Source of the DNA: an uncultured Ezakiella sp.
GTDB lineage: Bacteria > Bacillota > Clostridia > Tissierellales > Peptoniphilaceae
NCBI RefSeq assembly: GCF_943913045.1
Contig: NZ_CALTVH010000003.1
Location: 62,001 to 126,000, forward strand
DNA: 64,000 nt
Reading direction: 5' to 3'
This document shows, in pieces, positions 25,441 through 33,986 of the stretch. The position numbers and the translations under genes were made by a program. The stretch's first letter is position 1. Each line of letters begins with the position of its first letter. A model generated the notes under the pieces. It saw only the letters and a list, made by a program, of their open reading frames with translations, made no database searches and was not told the DNA's origin.

Positions 25441-26139
25441 TTATTTGTTTTCAAATTGGCTTGTAGCTAATTTAACTCCAGGTCCCATTGTTGAGCAAAC
25501 TGTGAGTGATCTTAGGTACTTACCCTTTGCAGCTGCTGGTTTGGCTTTTACGATAGCTTCCATAATTGCATCTAAGTTTTCCTTAAGTTTTTCTTCACCA
25601 AAGCTCTTCTTGCCAATGACAGTGTGGATGATGTTTGCCTTGTCAAGTCTGTATTCAACTTTACCAGCCTTAACTTCGTTAACAGCCTTTGCAACATCCA
25701 TTGTAACTGTACCACTCTTTGGGTTTGGCATTAAGCCCTTAGGTCCTAGAACCTTACCAAGTCTACCTACAAGACCCATCATATCTGGTGTTGTGATAAG
25801 TGTATCGAAATCAAACCAGTTTTCATTTTGGATTTTTTCGATCATATCTTCAGCACCAACAAAATCTGCTCCAGCTTCTTGAGCTTCTTTTTCCTTGTCG
25901 CCCTTTGCAATTACAAGTACGCGAACTTCTTGTCCTGTTCCGTTTGGCAGAACAATAGCGCCACGAACTTGTTGGTCAGCGTGTCTGCCGTCAACACCAA
26001 GTCTTGCGTGTAATTCAATTGTTTCGTCAAATTTTGCTGTTGAGCCCTTTAATACATTTTGAATAGCTTCATTTGCATCATAAAGCTCAAATCTATCAAA
26101 TTGCTTAGCAGCTTCTTGATATTTTTTTCCTCTTCTCAT
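25441..26139 (-). CDS. rplA: Ribosomal protein L1
   Basis: 232 residues, standard length. KFDETIELHARLGVDGRHADQQVRGAIVLPNGTG and LMPNPKSGTVT are L1 signatures; the end RSLTVCSTMGPGVKLATS is typical. L1 forms the mobile stalk near the E site. It is the last gene here before a strong terminator. The usual followers rplJ and rplL are not in the window, so the ribosomal block has been split. Confidence 0.97.
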   Translation of the reverse strand: MRRGKKYQEAAKQFDRFELYDANEAIQNVLKGSTAKFDETIELHARLGVDGRHADQQVRGAIVLPNGTGQEVRVLVIAKGDKEKEAQEAGADFVGAEDMIEKIQNENWFDFDTLITTPDMMGLVGRLGKVLGPKGLMPNPKSGTVTMDVAKAVNEVKAGKVEYRLDKANIIHTVIGKKSFGEEKLKENLDAIMEAIVKAKPAAAKGKYLRSLTVCSTMGPGVKLATSQFENK

Positions 26140-26154
26140 TATATTAACCCCCTA

Positions 26155-26580
26155 CTATTGTTCTACTTCTACGCCCATGCTTCTTGCAGTACCTGCAACA
26201 AGTCTCATAGCTGATTCGATTGATGCAGCATTTAAGTCTGGCATCTTGATTTCAGCGATTTCTTTTAATTGAGCCTTTGTTAGCTTACCAACTTTTTTCT
26301 TGTTTGGTTCACCTGATGCAGATTCAAGTTTAAGAGCTTTCTTAATTAGAACTGCTGCTGGTGGGGTCTTTGTAATAAATGTGAATGATCTGTCTTGGTA
26401 AACAGTGAGCACAACAGGGATAATTAAACCTGCTTGGTCAGCTGTCTTTGCGTTAAATTCTTTTGTAAATTGCACAATGTTAACACCGTGAGGTCCAAGA
26501 GCTGTACCTACTGGTGGTGCAGGAGTTGCCTTACCTGCTGGAATTTGCAATTTAACTAATGCTAAAACTTTCTTAGCCAT
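26155..26580 (-). CDS. rplK: Ribosomal protein L11
   Basis: 141 residues, exact family size. LVKLQIPAGKATPAPPVGTALGPHGVNIVQFTKEFN is the L11 N-terminal motif and the C-terminal RNA-binding domain ends AGTARSMGVEVEQ. L11 with 23S rRNA forms the GTPase-associated centre. GGAGG precedes the ATG. Confidence 0.97.
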   Translation of the reverse strand: MAKKVLALVKLQIPAGKATPAPPVGTALGPHGVNIVQFTKEFNAKTADQAGLIIPVVLTVYQDRSFTFITKTPPAAVLIKKALKLESASGEPNKKKVGKLTKAQLKEIAEIKMPDLNAASIESAMRLVAGTARSMGVEVEQ

Positions 26581-26640
26581 AATTTCCTCCTTAATATATT
26601 GTGGTCCGATAGGAGAGTATCTTCCACACTTTCAAATTAA

Positions 26641-27192
26641 TTAGATTTTTTCAACTTGGTCATAGTCAATATCAACAATATTTGCTTGACCGAACATGTC
26701 TACTAATACTTTTAATATTCTTTCTTCTTTTTTGACTTCTTTAACTTCGACTACCTTATCCTTAAAAGGACCAGTCATAACTAAAACTCTGTCTCCAATT
26801 TCAACATCAACTGGCTTTTTAGGAATTTCATCAGTCATACCTAAACTCTTAAGCTCGCGATCAGTCAAAGGAACTGGGTCACCCGAAGGACCAACAAAGC
26901 CGGTAACGCCTCTAGTGTTACGCACTAAAAACCAGCTCTCGGTGTCATTTATCATATTGACAAGCACATAGCCTGGGAAAGACTTTCTGGTCTTTAATTT
27001 GCCAGGATTGTTTTTGTCTTGATAAGATTCCATCGGAACTATTACCTCAAAAATATTATCCTTGTAACCTCTGCTAGCAACCATTTGTTCGATAGTCGCT
27101 TTAACTTTGTTTTCGTGTCCGCTATATGTGTGAACCACATACCATTTAGCGTCTTTTCTTCTCTCTTCGTTATTGCCTAACAACTCAGTCAT
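26641..27192 (-). CDS. nusG: Transcription antitermination factor NusG
   Basis: 183 residues. N-terminal NGN domain (KWYVVHTYSGHENKVKATIEQ; FPGYVLVNM; TRGVTGFVG) and C-terminal KOW domain (IGDRVLVMTGPFKDKVVEVKEV). It binds RNA polymerase and affects pausing and termination. It follows secE with one base between them, the standard order. Confidence 0.97.
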   Translation of the reverse strand: MTELLGNNEERRKDAKWYVVHTYSGHENKVKATIEQMVASRGYKDNIFEVIVPMESYQDKNNPGKLKTRKSFPGYVLVNMINDTESWFLVRNTRGVTGFVGPSGDPVPLTDRELKSLGMTDEIPKKPVDVEIGDRVLVMTGPFKDKVVEVKEVKKEERILKVLVDMFGQANIVDIDYDQVEKI

Positions 27193-27193
27193 C

Positions 27194-27400
27194 CTACTTT
27201 AAAATTAAACTGTAGACGTAACCAATTCCAAGGTCTAGTAGATAAACTAAGATACTAAACAAAACGCTAAATACAAGCACTGTAACAGTATAGTTAAAGA
27301 GTTCTTTTTTTGTAGGCCATGCAACTTTTTTGGTTTCAAGGCGAACGCCTCTTAAATAAGTTGCTAACTTGCCCTTCTTTTTTGCATTTTCGTTTGCCAT
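27194..27400 (-). CDS. secE: Preprotein translocase subunit SecE
   Basis: 68 residues: a basic, amphipathic N-terminus (YLRGVRLETKKVAWPTKKELFNYT) and one transmembrane helix (VLVFSVLFSILVYLLDLGIGYV), the single-helix form normal in Gram-positive bacteria. It clamps SecY in the membrane. It lies between rpmG and nusG as expected. Confidence 0.96.
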   Translation of the reverse strand: MANENAKKKGKLATYLRGVRLETKKVAWPTKKELFNYTVTVLVFSVLFSILVYLLDLGIGYVYSLILK

Positions 27401-27414
27401 TTTAAAATTCCTTT

Positions 27415-27564
27415 CTACTTGGTTTCCTTGTGAACGGTGTGCTTTTGACAGAACTTGCAGTATTTCTTGAGCTCAACTCTATCAGTTGTGTGAGTCTTGT
27501 TCTTGGAAGTTCTGTAATTTCTTTGTTTGCATTCAGTGCATTCCAAAGTAATCATGTCTCTCAT
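27415..27564 (-). CDS. rpmG: Ribosomal protein L33
   Basis: A 49-residue frame: RDMITLECTECKQRNYRTSK..., a Thr/Asp-rich middle and KKYCKFCQKHTVHKETK. The two CxxC pairs make it the zinc-binding (C+) form. GGGAGGTGG precedes the ATG. It is the first gene of the rpmG-secE-nusG-rplK-rplA operon, directly downstream of a consensus promoter. Confidence 0.95.
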   Translation of the reverse strand: MRDMITLECTECKQRNYRTSKNKTHTTDRVELKKYCKFCQKHTVHKETK

Positions 27565-27618
27565 CTTTCCACCTCCCGTTTAATGCCCGCACACTTGGGG
27601 GCAAAACAATTACACCTA

Positions 27619-27647
27619 ATTATACATTAAATATTCCCGATTGTCAA
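27619..27647 (-). promoter_or_regulatory. Consensus promoter of rpmG-secE-nusG-rplK-rplA
   Basis: Minus strand TTGACA, exactly 17 bases, TATAAT: a perfect sigma-A promoter, in keeping with strong expression of ribosomal genes. Confidence 0.93.
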
Positions 27648-27775
27648 CGCAGAAAGGCTATTTTTCAAAAGTTTTTCTTATTTTATCAAAATATTTTTAC
27701 AAGCAAAAATTTAAATATAAAAATACAAGTGGAAAAAATTTTTACAAATAAAATTTCAAATAAAAATCCAATAAA

Positions 27776-27846
27776 AAAGTGGCAAGATTAATGTGCACCC
27801 ACAAACCCAAATACGGAAATAAGGGGCAGTACAATCTTGCCACTTT
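27776..27846 (-). terminator. Long-loop terminator of the subtilase gene, with nested repeat core (copy A)
   Basis: Fourteen-bp perfect stem AAAGTGGCAAGATT and complement; minus-strand T-run. The 43-base loop contains CGGAAATAAGGGGCAGTAC, shared with the terminator at 43335. The flank AATCCAATAAAAAAGT (27765-27780) is also shared with that element. Confidence 0.85.
27793..27832. repeat. Nested palindrome core, copy A
   Basis: Right half CGGAAATAAGGGGCAGTAC matches copy B; the left half (GTGCACCC) is diverged, so the inner palindrome is imperfect here. Confidence 0.6.
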
Positions 27847-27869
27847 TATTTAAATTAATTATAAAATGA

Positions 27870-30800
27870 TTACCTCTGATTAACTATAACTGGTAGAATC
27901 ATTGTTTCCATTTCATCAAGACCTTTCCAAACAAGTATTTTAATCTTATAATCTCCCTCCATCGGCACTTTTATTTTTGCCGATAGAATCGATTCTTCAT
28001 TTGATTTTAAAACTTTTTCGGCCACAGCTGAATTTATAAATTTATTTTGCTGATCATATAATGAAACTATTAAAGTTATTTTTTCTTCTTTTGACTGCTC
28101 GTTTCTAACTTTAATTTTACCTTCAAATAAATCTCCATTTTTAAATGAGTATTTATTGGTTAAATAATCTAAATTTATGGAATCTTCGCTGCCAGAGCTC
28201 GTATTGTCGTCTACATCCATATCTATAAAGGTTGCATCAACAATGTTTCCATCTTTATCAAGCGCTTTTATAATAATCTTATGGCTTTGATTTTGTACCA
28301 TTTTATCAAAAATAAATTCCTTTTTATCAGTATTTTTAATAACATTATCCCATGAATCCAAACAAATCTCATAATTTATAACATTGCTATTATCAATGTC
28401 ATATTTAATAGTAAATGGTGTTTTATTATCATAGGTTATTTTTTTAGGTTCTACTTTTATTTTAGATAAATCTCTAACAATTATTCGAGTTTGTGCGTAC
28501 GCCATATTGCGAGCATGGTCAGTTACTCCAATATCAATTGTATTAAAAGATTGGTTTAATACAAACTTCTTTTTATAATAGTCGTTTTCATTAGATATTT
28601 TAAAAATAAATTCACCATCTTCTTCATATTTTTTACCATTTAATAAAAATAAGAATGTGTTTATTTTAGAGTCAACGATTCCTTCATCTTTCGCTTTAAT
28701 ATTTAATCCGAATTCAGGACTATCTATAAAAAATAAATCTGCCACTTCAACCTTCGGAGGTGTTTTATCAATCTTTATTGGGAAGCTAAGTTTTTGCATG
28801 TTGGCACCTGTAAAATCAGGTTTAGCATAAACATTTATATAATATTGGCCTTCATCAATCGGTTTTTTAACTCCAAGCTTTTTATCATATATTCCCCCAC
28901 TCCATTGCCAATAAAAATTGACTTTAGCCATGACCTCTTGATCAATTTTTACATCTTTACTTAAATTTTCACGTTCATCTATTATTTTTATTTCATTTCC
29001 GTCTACATCTTCAATATTTATTTTTAAATATTTGGCATTTCTAAGCAAAGTGAATTTTACTAAGACATTATTATAGGCATTTGCATCTTGCGGATTCATC
29101 GCATACAAGCTTTCATCAATAATGCCTTCAAGTGGCATAAGCTTTTTAAAGTATCCTTCGCTTATAGAGGAGTATAATCCAGTTTCTTTAAAAATCGGAT
29201 TATTATTTTGCTTGTTATCAAACATTGGTAGATTGGAGAAATCTCCATAAAACCCTAATACTGGTAGACTGTATTTCTCTTGGTCATCTTCAAAAATCAA
29301 ATAACCATCAACAAACCTGTTTTTCTCTCCTGTAGGTGAAAAGCTTACGTTCATTTCATTTTCCGCCTTCGGATTTATATTTATTGAATCAGGCCCATTG
29401 TAAGACAAGCCATTACCTATAAAGCTTATCTTAAAGTCTTTTTTCTTATCTGAAATGCTTTTGACTTTAACAGTTAAGTCTTTATTACTATTTATCTCCT
29501 TTAAAGTAATATTAGGAAGACCATTGCAAGTAAAGAATACATCCGCAGCTAAAGCTTTCTTTATATTTACAAATCCTGCTCCTTGTTTTCTTACATCAAC
29601 GTAATTACCATTTTGATACTTAATATCAGCCGTATTCATTAGAGCTGTTTTAATATAGTTTTGATAGTTATCTAGTCCCATCCCTTTGTATTTTTCAATC
29701 ATAAGTGCAGTCAATCCAGATACAACAGGAGCCGCCATTGACGTCCCGCTCATGTTCTTATATTTATTATCATTTACAGTTGAAAAAACACTACCACCAA
29801 TAGAAGCTAAATCTGGCTTCATCTCTAAATCTGGAGTTGGCCCCCAAGATGAGAAATTAGATAAATAATTGTCATCTGAAAATTCCATATCTTCAAGACT
29901 ATCTGAAAATTTAATCTTTATTTTCTCAATATTTTCAACTATATACTTACCAGAGCTATTAGAAACAAAAATTGTTGGTATACTTACCTTAGGATCCGTG
30001 GATATATTTTGCAAAAGCTCATCATCACCATCTTTATTATAAATTATAGCACCAATTGCACCTTTATTTTTAACATTGAGCTTTTTATCCTTAAATTCAA
30101 TTTCTCCTCTTTTTATTATGGCAATTTTGTTCTTCAAATCAAGGTTTTCTATATCTTGTTGCCTGCCTAAGTTACAATCGACTATGCCTTCATAATTATT
30201 CATCAAAATTGGATCAGAGTCCGATTTGAAAAACTGAATTTTTTTGTCTTGTCCTTCAACTGTAGTGTTAAATACATCAACTGTTTTCTTTTTATTATCA
30301 AAACTTGCAACTTGAATCGAATCTAAAGATAATCCCGGAGTTGCTACCGTTCCGTTATCAATAGACCGATTATCCTCATTAGGATAAGTGCTAAATGCAG
30401 CATTCCCACCTGCTGTTACAACAATTACATTTTGCTCTCTAGCTTTTTTAATAGCTTCTTGTTGAAGGTCACTAGGATTAGTAAAACCAGCAGACATACC
30501 TAAGCTCATATTTATTACATCAGCCTTTAATTTTATCGCATCCTCAATTGCTTGAACAATATCCCCTTCACTAGCACCTTTGTTAGGATCATTTGAAAAT
30601 ATTTTCATATTATACAATTGAACTTCAGGAGCAATACCTCTTATTCCTTTTTTGTTTTTTATTTCTTCTTCACTTGCACAATTTGCACCTATGATACCTG
30701 CAACGTGCATACCATGACTATATCCTGGCGAGGTAGAAAATGCTTCTTTGACTTTATTATTTCCGTCAGCATAATTGTATGCAAAAGGAACTTTGTCACT

Positions 30801-31469
30801 AGAGTATAAACCATAGGAAATTTTATTTTCCTTTTTTAATTTCTCAATTTCATTCTTAGAAAACTTTTCACTGCCTGGACTTACTCTCATATCTTTATGT
30901 GAGGCATCAATACCACTATCTAAAACAGCAACAATTATTTTTTCACCTTTCAGTCCCAAGTCTCTATAAATCTCAGCCATTCCTAGTTCGCTGCTAATAC
31001 CTGACATTTGCTTTGTATAAATAACTGCTTCTTTGGCTTCTTTTACTCCATCGATTAATGCTATTTTTTTCACATATTTTCTCTTAGTAATTACACTAAG
31101 ACCATTAGTGGCATAGTAGTATCTATTCTTAATTTTCGCGGCCTCATTAATTGATTTTATATTTTTAATGATGCCTTTCTGAGAATCTAAGACCCTGTTT
31201 TTTATATTCTCGTCCATATAATCTTCATTAGCTAGGTCTAGATAGCAAGGAGCTTTGATTGTTATCATTATCTCAATTTCTTCATCAGCTGACTCTCCAT
31301 CAGTCATTTTCTCATCATGAATTTCTAAAACTTCTTTAGGTGCTTCATTCAACATATCTTGAAGAAGAGAGACCTTATCAATGGGCTCTCCCTTAGCATT
31401 TATATCTGGTATTGATGTCAAGAGAAATAGTAAAGATAGGACTACTGATAAAATTTTATTTTTATTCAT
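27870..31469 (-). CDS. Subtilisin-like serine protease, surface-secreted (S8 family)
   Basis: 1199 residues. A signal peptide (MNKNKILSVVLSLLFLLTSIPDINA) and an inhibitor-like propeptide come first. The catalytic triad is complete: D184 in AVLDSGID, H252 in SHGMHVAG, S577 in MSGTSMAAP. A protease-associated insertion lies near 400-510. Residues after about 640 form several Ig/fibronectin-like beta domains (SFSPTGEKNRFVDGYLIFED is an Fn3-like segment), resembling C5a peptidase and lactocepin. No LPXTG or SLH anchor is seen. It is the last gene of a three-gene surface operon, nine bases after the LRR gene, so it may mature or process those partners. Substrate unknown. Confidence 0.93.
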   Translation of the reverse strand: MNKNKILSVVLSLLFLLTSIPDINAKGEPIDKVSLLQDMLNEAPKEVLEIHDEKMTDGESADEEIEIMITIKAPCYLDLANEDYMDENIKNRVLDSQKGIIKNIKSINEAAKIKNRYYYATNGLSVITKRKYVKKIALIDGVKEAKEAVIYTKQMSGISSELGMAEIYRDLGLKGEKIIVAVLDSGIDASHKDMRVSPGSEKFSKNEIEKLKKENKISYGLYSSDKVPFAYNYADGNNKVKEAFSTSPGYSHGMHVAGIIGANCASEEEIKNKKGIRGIAPEVQLYNMKIFSNDPNKGASEGDIVQAIEDAIKLKADVINMSLGMSAGFTNPSDLQQEAIKKAREQNVIVVTAGGNAAFSTYPNEDNRSIDNGTVATPGLSLDSIQVASFDNKKKTVDVFNTTVEGQDKKIQFFKSDSDPILMNNYEGIVDCNLGRQQDIENLDLKNKIAIIKRGEIEFKDKKLNVKNKGAIGAIIYNKDGDDELLQNISTDPKVSIPTIFVSNSSGKYIVENIEKIKIKFSDSLEDMEFSDDNYLSNFSSWGPTPDLEMKPDLASIGGSVFSTVNDNKYKNMSGTSMAAPVVSGLTALMIEKYKGMGLDNYQNYIKTALMNTADIKYQNGNYVDVRKQGAGFVNIKKALAADVFFTCNGLPNITLKEINSNKDLTVKVKSISDKKKDFKISFIGNGLSYNGPDSININPKAENEMNVSFSPTGEKNRFVDGYLIFEDDQEKYSLPVLGFYGDFSNLPMFDNKQNNNPIFKETGLYSSISEGYFKKLMPLEGIIDESLYAMNPQDANAYNNVLVKFTLLRNAKYLKINIEDVDGNEIKIIDERENLSKDVKIDQEVMAKVNFYWQWSGGIYDKKLGVKKPIDEGQYYINVYAKPDFTGANMQKLSFPIKIDKTPPKVEVADLFFIDSPEFGLNIKAKDEGIVDSKINTFLFLLNGKKYEEDGEFIFKISNENDYYKKKFVLNQSFNTIDIGVTDHARNMAYAQTRIIVRDLSKIKVEPKKITYDNKTPFTIKYDIDNSNVINYEICLDSWDNVIKNTDKKEFIFDKMVQNQSHKIIIKALDKDGNIVDATFIDMDVDDNTSSGSEDSINLDYLTNKYSFKNGDLFEGKIKVRNEQSKEEKITLIVSLYDQQNKFINSAVAEKVLKSNEESILSAKIKVPMEGDYKIKILVWKGLDEMETMILPVIVNQR

Positions 31470-31478
31470 TGTACCCTC

Positions 31479-33983
31479 CTAGTTAATAAAATCTTTGGCT
31501 TTAATATCTTTAGCATAATGCCATACAGGGCTAAAATCTGTAATTTTATTTCCTGAAAGATATAGAAGTCTTAGATTGACCAAATCTTTTAATGGCTCAC
31601 ATGATTTTATCTCATTGTTTTTTAACTGCAAAGATGTCAGATTTGTAAGCTTTCTTAATGGCTCAACAGATTCTATTTTATTGTTATCCGCAGCAAACCA
31701 TTCCATCTTTAGATTATCGCTAAACATTGATATATCTTTTACATTGTTATTTGAAAAGTCAATTCTATATAACTTTTCTTTTCCGCTTAAAGGGCTGAGA
31801 TCAGAAACTTTATTATCTTTTATATTAAACCAATCTAAATCCTTCATATTTGCCACTGGACTAATATCTGAAATGTTATTACTTGTTAACCACAAGCTAG
31901 TTACATTTACCAAATTCTTTACAGGACTTATATCACTTATATTATTGTATCTTAAGAACAAAAACTTGAGTGAGGTCAAATTTTTTACAAAGTTAATATT
32001 TGAGATTTTATTTTCTTCTATTAACAGGTTTTCAAGATTGTTTAAACCTTCAAAAGCATTTTCGTCAATAAATGAAATTTTGTTCTCATCAAGAACTAGC
32101 TCAATTAAATTGTTCATATTTACAAATGTCCCAAGTGGAATATCCGTTAAATAATTATTTGCAAGATCTAAATACTTCAAATTTTTAAGGCCTTTTAATT
32201 TTGCAAGTTGATGAGACTCAATATGATTAGCCCACAAGGATAATTTCTCTAAGCCTTCCAGGTTTTCTATACCATCTAAATTTGTAATCCCTAGTGCAAG
32301 TGCTTCCAATTCTTTTAAATTGATTACATCTGACAGGTAAATATCACCTTTATATTTATCAATTGCATTTCTGACTGCTTTTTCCAAAGCTTTGTCTGGG
32401 AAACTTATAACTCTATCCTCAAAGTTTTTGTTCAAACTTATAATGGCCTTTACTTTCTCTCCATATTCGGTAATTCCTTCTATTGTCTTGCCTTCATTGC
32501 CATCAAAAATCTTTTCATCCCAATTAATTCTAGTAATCTTACCATTTATTTCAGCCTTGTATGGAAGGTAGTACTTTTCTCCTGCCTTAACATCTTTTTT
32601 TAAAATTCCATCAACAAGAACTTCTTTTTCAATCTCAACATCAACTTTTAAATTCTCAATTCCCAGAAGTGGACTGTAGTCTCCAATATCACTTTTGCCA
32701 AGTTCAACATTTCTTAAAGTTGGAATATCAAGTGCTTCAATGTTTTTAACAGCAGTTCCCGAAATGTATATATTTTCTAAATTTTCAAGGCAAGAAACAG
32801 GAGTTAAATCTTTTATCTGTGAACAAGTTCTAAGATTTAATGTTTTTAAATTGACTAAACCCTCTATACCATTTAGGCTACTAATTTGACCAGAAAACAA
32901 GTCAAGCTCTTCTAAATTTTTTAAATCATAAATATCATTTAGATTTATTTTCGAAAAATAATAGCTTAGATCTAAGACCTTCAGATTTTTTAAATATCTA
33001 AGTTCACTTAAATCAGTATTGCTAAACTCCTGCCACTGAAATGAAAGTTCATCTATTTTTGATAAATTCTCTAAAGTCAAATTTTCAAGTCCTGTTTGTT
33101 CTTTAATTAGAGCTTCAAGCTCCTTATTCTTAAAACTTATCTGATCACTTGTATTAATTCTTTCTGCTATTATTTTAAGACTGGCTTTAAGGTCTGTGCC
33201 ATCAACTATTCCAGCAAAATTATTTTCTCCATCCACTAGTTTGTTTTCATCTAATGATTCCCAAGTTACTTTAGCTTTTTTACTACTGCCATCAGAGTAC
33301 TCAACCATCACATATTTAGGCAGAGTAATTGGATCTTCATTGATTTTGTGAATTACTACTGGCTTAACTCCTGTAATTTTCCCAATCTCTTTTACATTTA
33401 AAATGAGCTTGGCTTTTTTATCTGTACCTTTTACAAGCCCATATATTGTATGAGTTCCTGGATTCGTAATATCTATTCCATCTAATTGCCAATTAACATC
33501 TACAAAAATTAATTCGCCATTTGATAGGAAAGCTTTTGCCTGTTTTGGAAATTCAAACTCTTCTTCATTTGTAATAGACTTTTCTATTGGTTCAATGTTT
33601 AAAATAAGAGCATTTATATCCCTATCTTTAATAGGTACTCTAAGTGTATTTGAAGTAACTTCACCATCTTTTTTTACATATATATTCATATAATATGCAT
33701 CTTTGGTTATTTTGTTTAAAGATTTAAAACTTAAGCTTTCATCCGTATTAACTGACCTTATATAAGATGTTTGATTTATTATATTTCCATCCTTATCAAC
33801 TACATCAAAACAAATACTAAATTTTGAACCCTCACCTATGTTTTTTAAACTAATATTTGTTTCTTGTAAATGATTTGTAGTGATCAGTTCTTTGCTTTCC
33901 AGATTAATATAAACATCTTCCTTTGCAAAAACAGAAGACGAAAGAACTAATATTGCAAATATTAATCTTAATAATTTCTTCAT
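31479..33983 (-). CDS. Secreted leucine-rich-repeat protein with Ig-like domains
   Basis: 834 residues. Signal peptide MKKLLRLIFAILVLSSSVFAK; an N-terminal beta domain; two bacterial Ig-like (Big_4) domains around 125-270 (DVNWQLDGIDITNPGTHTIYGLV and VTWESLDENKLVDG); then two arrays of internalin-type leucine-rich repeats (LKNLEELDLFSGQISSLNGIEGL and, after another Ig-like insert near 490-540, repeated ISDISPVKNLVNVTSLWL units). It lacks a membrane or wall anchor. Such proteins bind host or bacterial surface ligands. It starts three bases after the SLH protein and is co-translated with it and the protease. Confidence 0.9.
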   Translation of the reverse strand: MKKLLRLIFAILVLSSSVFAKEDVYINLESKELITTNHLQETNISLKNIGEGSKFSICFDVVDKDGNIINQTSYIRSVNTDESLSFKSLNKITKDAYYMNIYVKKDGEVTSNTLRVPIKDRDINALILNIEPIEKSITNEEEFEFPKQAKAFLSNGELIFVDVNWQLDGIDITNPGTHTIYGLVKGTDKKAKLILNVKEIGKITGVKPVVIHKINEDPITLPKYVMVEYSDGSSKKAKVTWESLDENKLVDGENNFAGIVDGTDLKASLKIIAERINTSDQISFKNKELEALIKEQTGLENLTLENLSKIDELSFQWQEFSNTDLSELRYLKNLKVLDLSYYFSKINLNDIYDLKNLEELDLFSGQISSLNGIEGLVNLKTLNLRTCSQIKDLTPVSCLENLENIYISGTAVKNIEALDIPTLRNVELGKSDIGDYSPLLGIENLKVDVEIEKEVLVDGILKKDVKAGEKYYLPYKAEINGKITRINWDEKIFDGNEGKTIEGITEYGEKVKAIISLNKNFEDRVISFPDKALEKAVRNAIDKYKGDIYLSDVINLKELEALALGITNLDGIENLEGLEKLSLWANHIESHQLAKLKGLKNLKYLDLANNYLTDIPLGTFVNMNNLIELVLDENKISFIDENAFEGLNNLENLLIEENKISNINFVKNLTSLKFLFLRYNNISDISPVKNLVNVTSLWLTSNNISDISPVANMKDLDWFNIKDNKVSDLSPLSGKEKLYRIDFSNNNVKDISMFSDNLKMEWFAADNNKIESVEPLRKLTNLTSLQLKNNEIKSCEPLKDLVNLRLLYLSGNKITDFSPVWHYAKDIKAKDFIN

Positions 33984-33986
33984 AAT

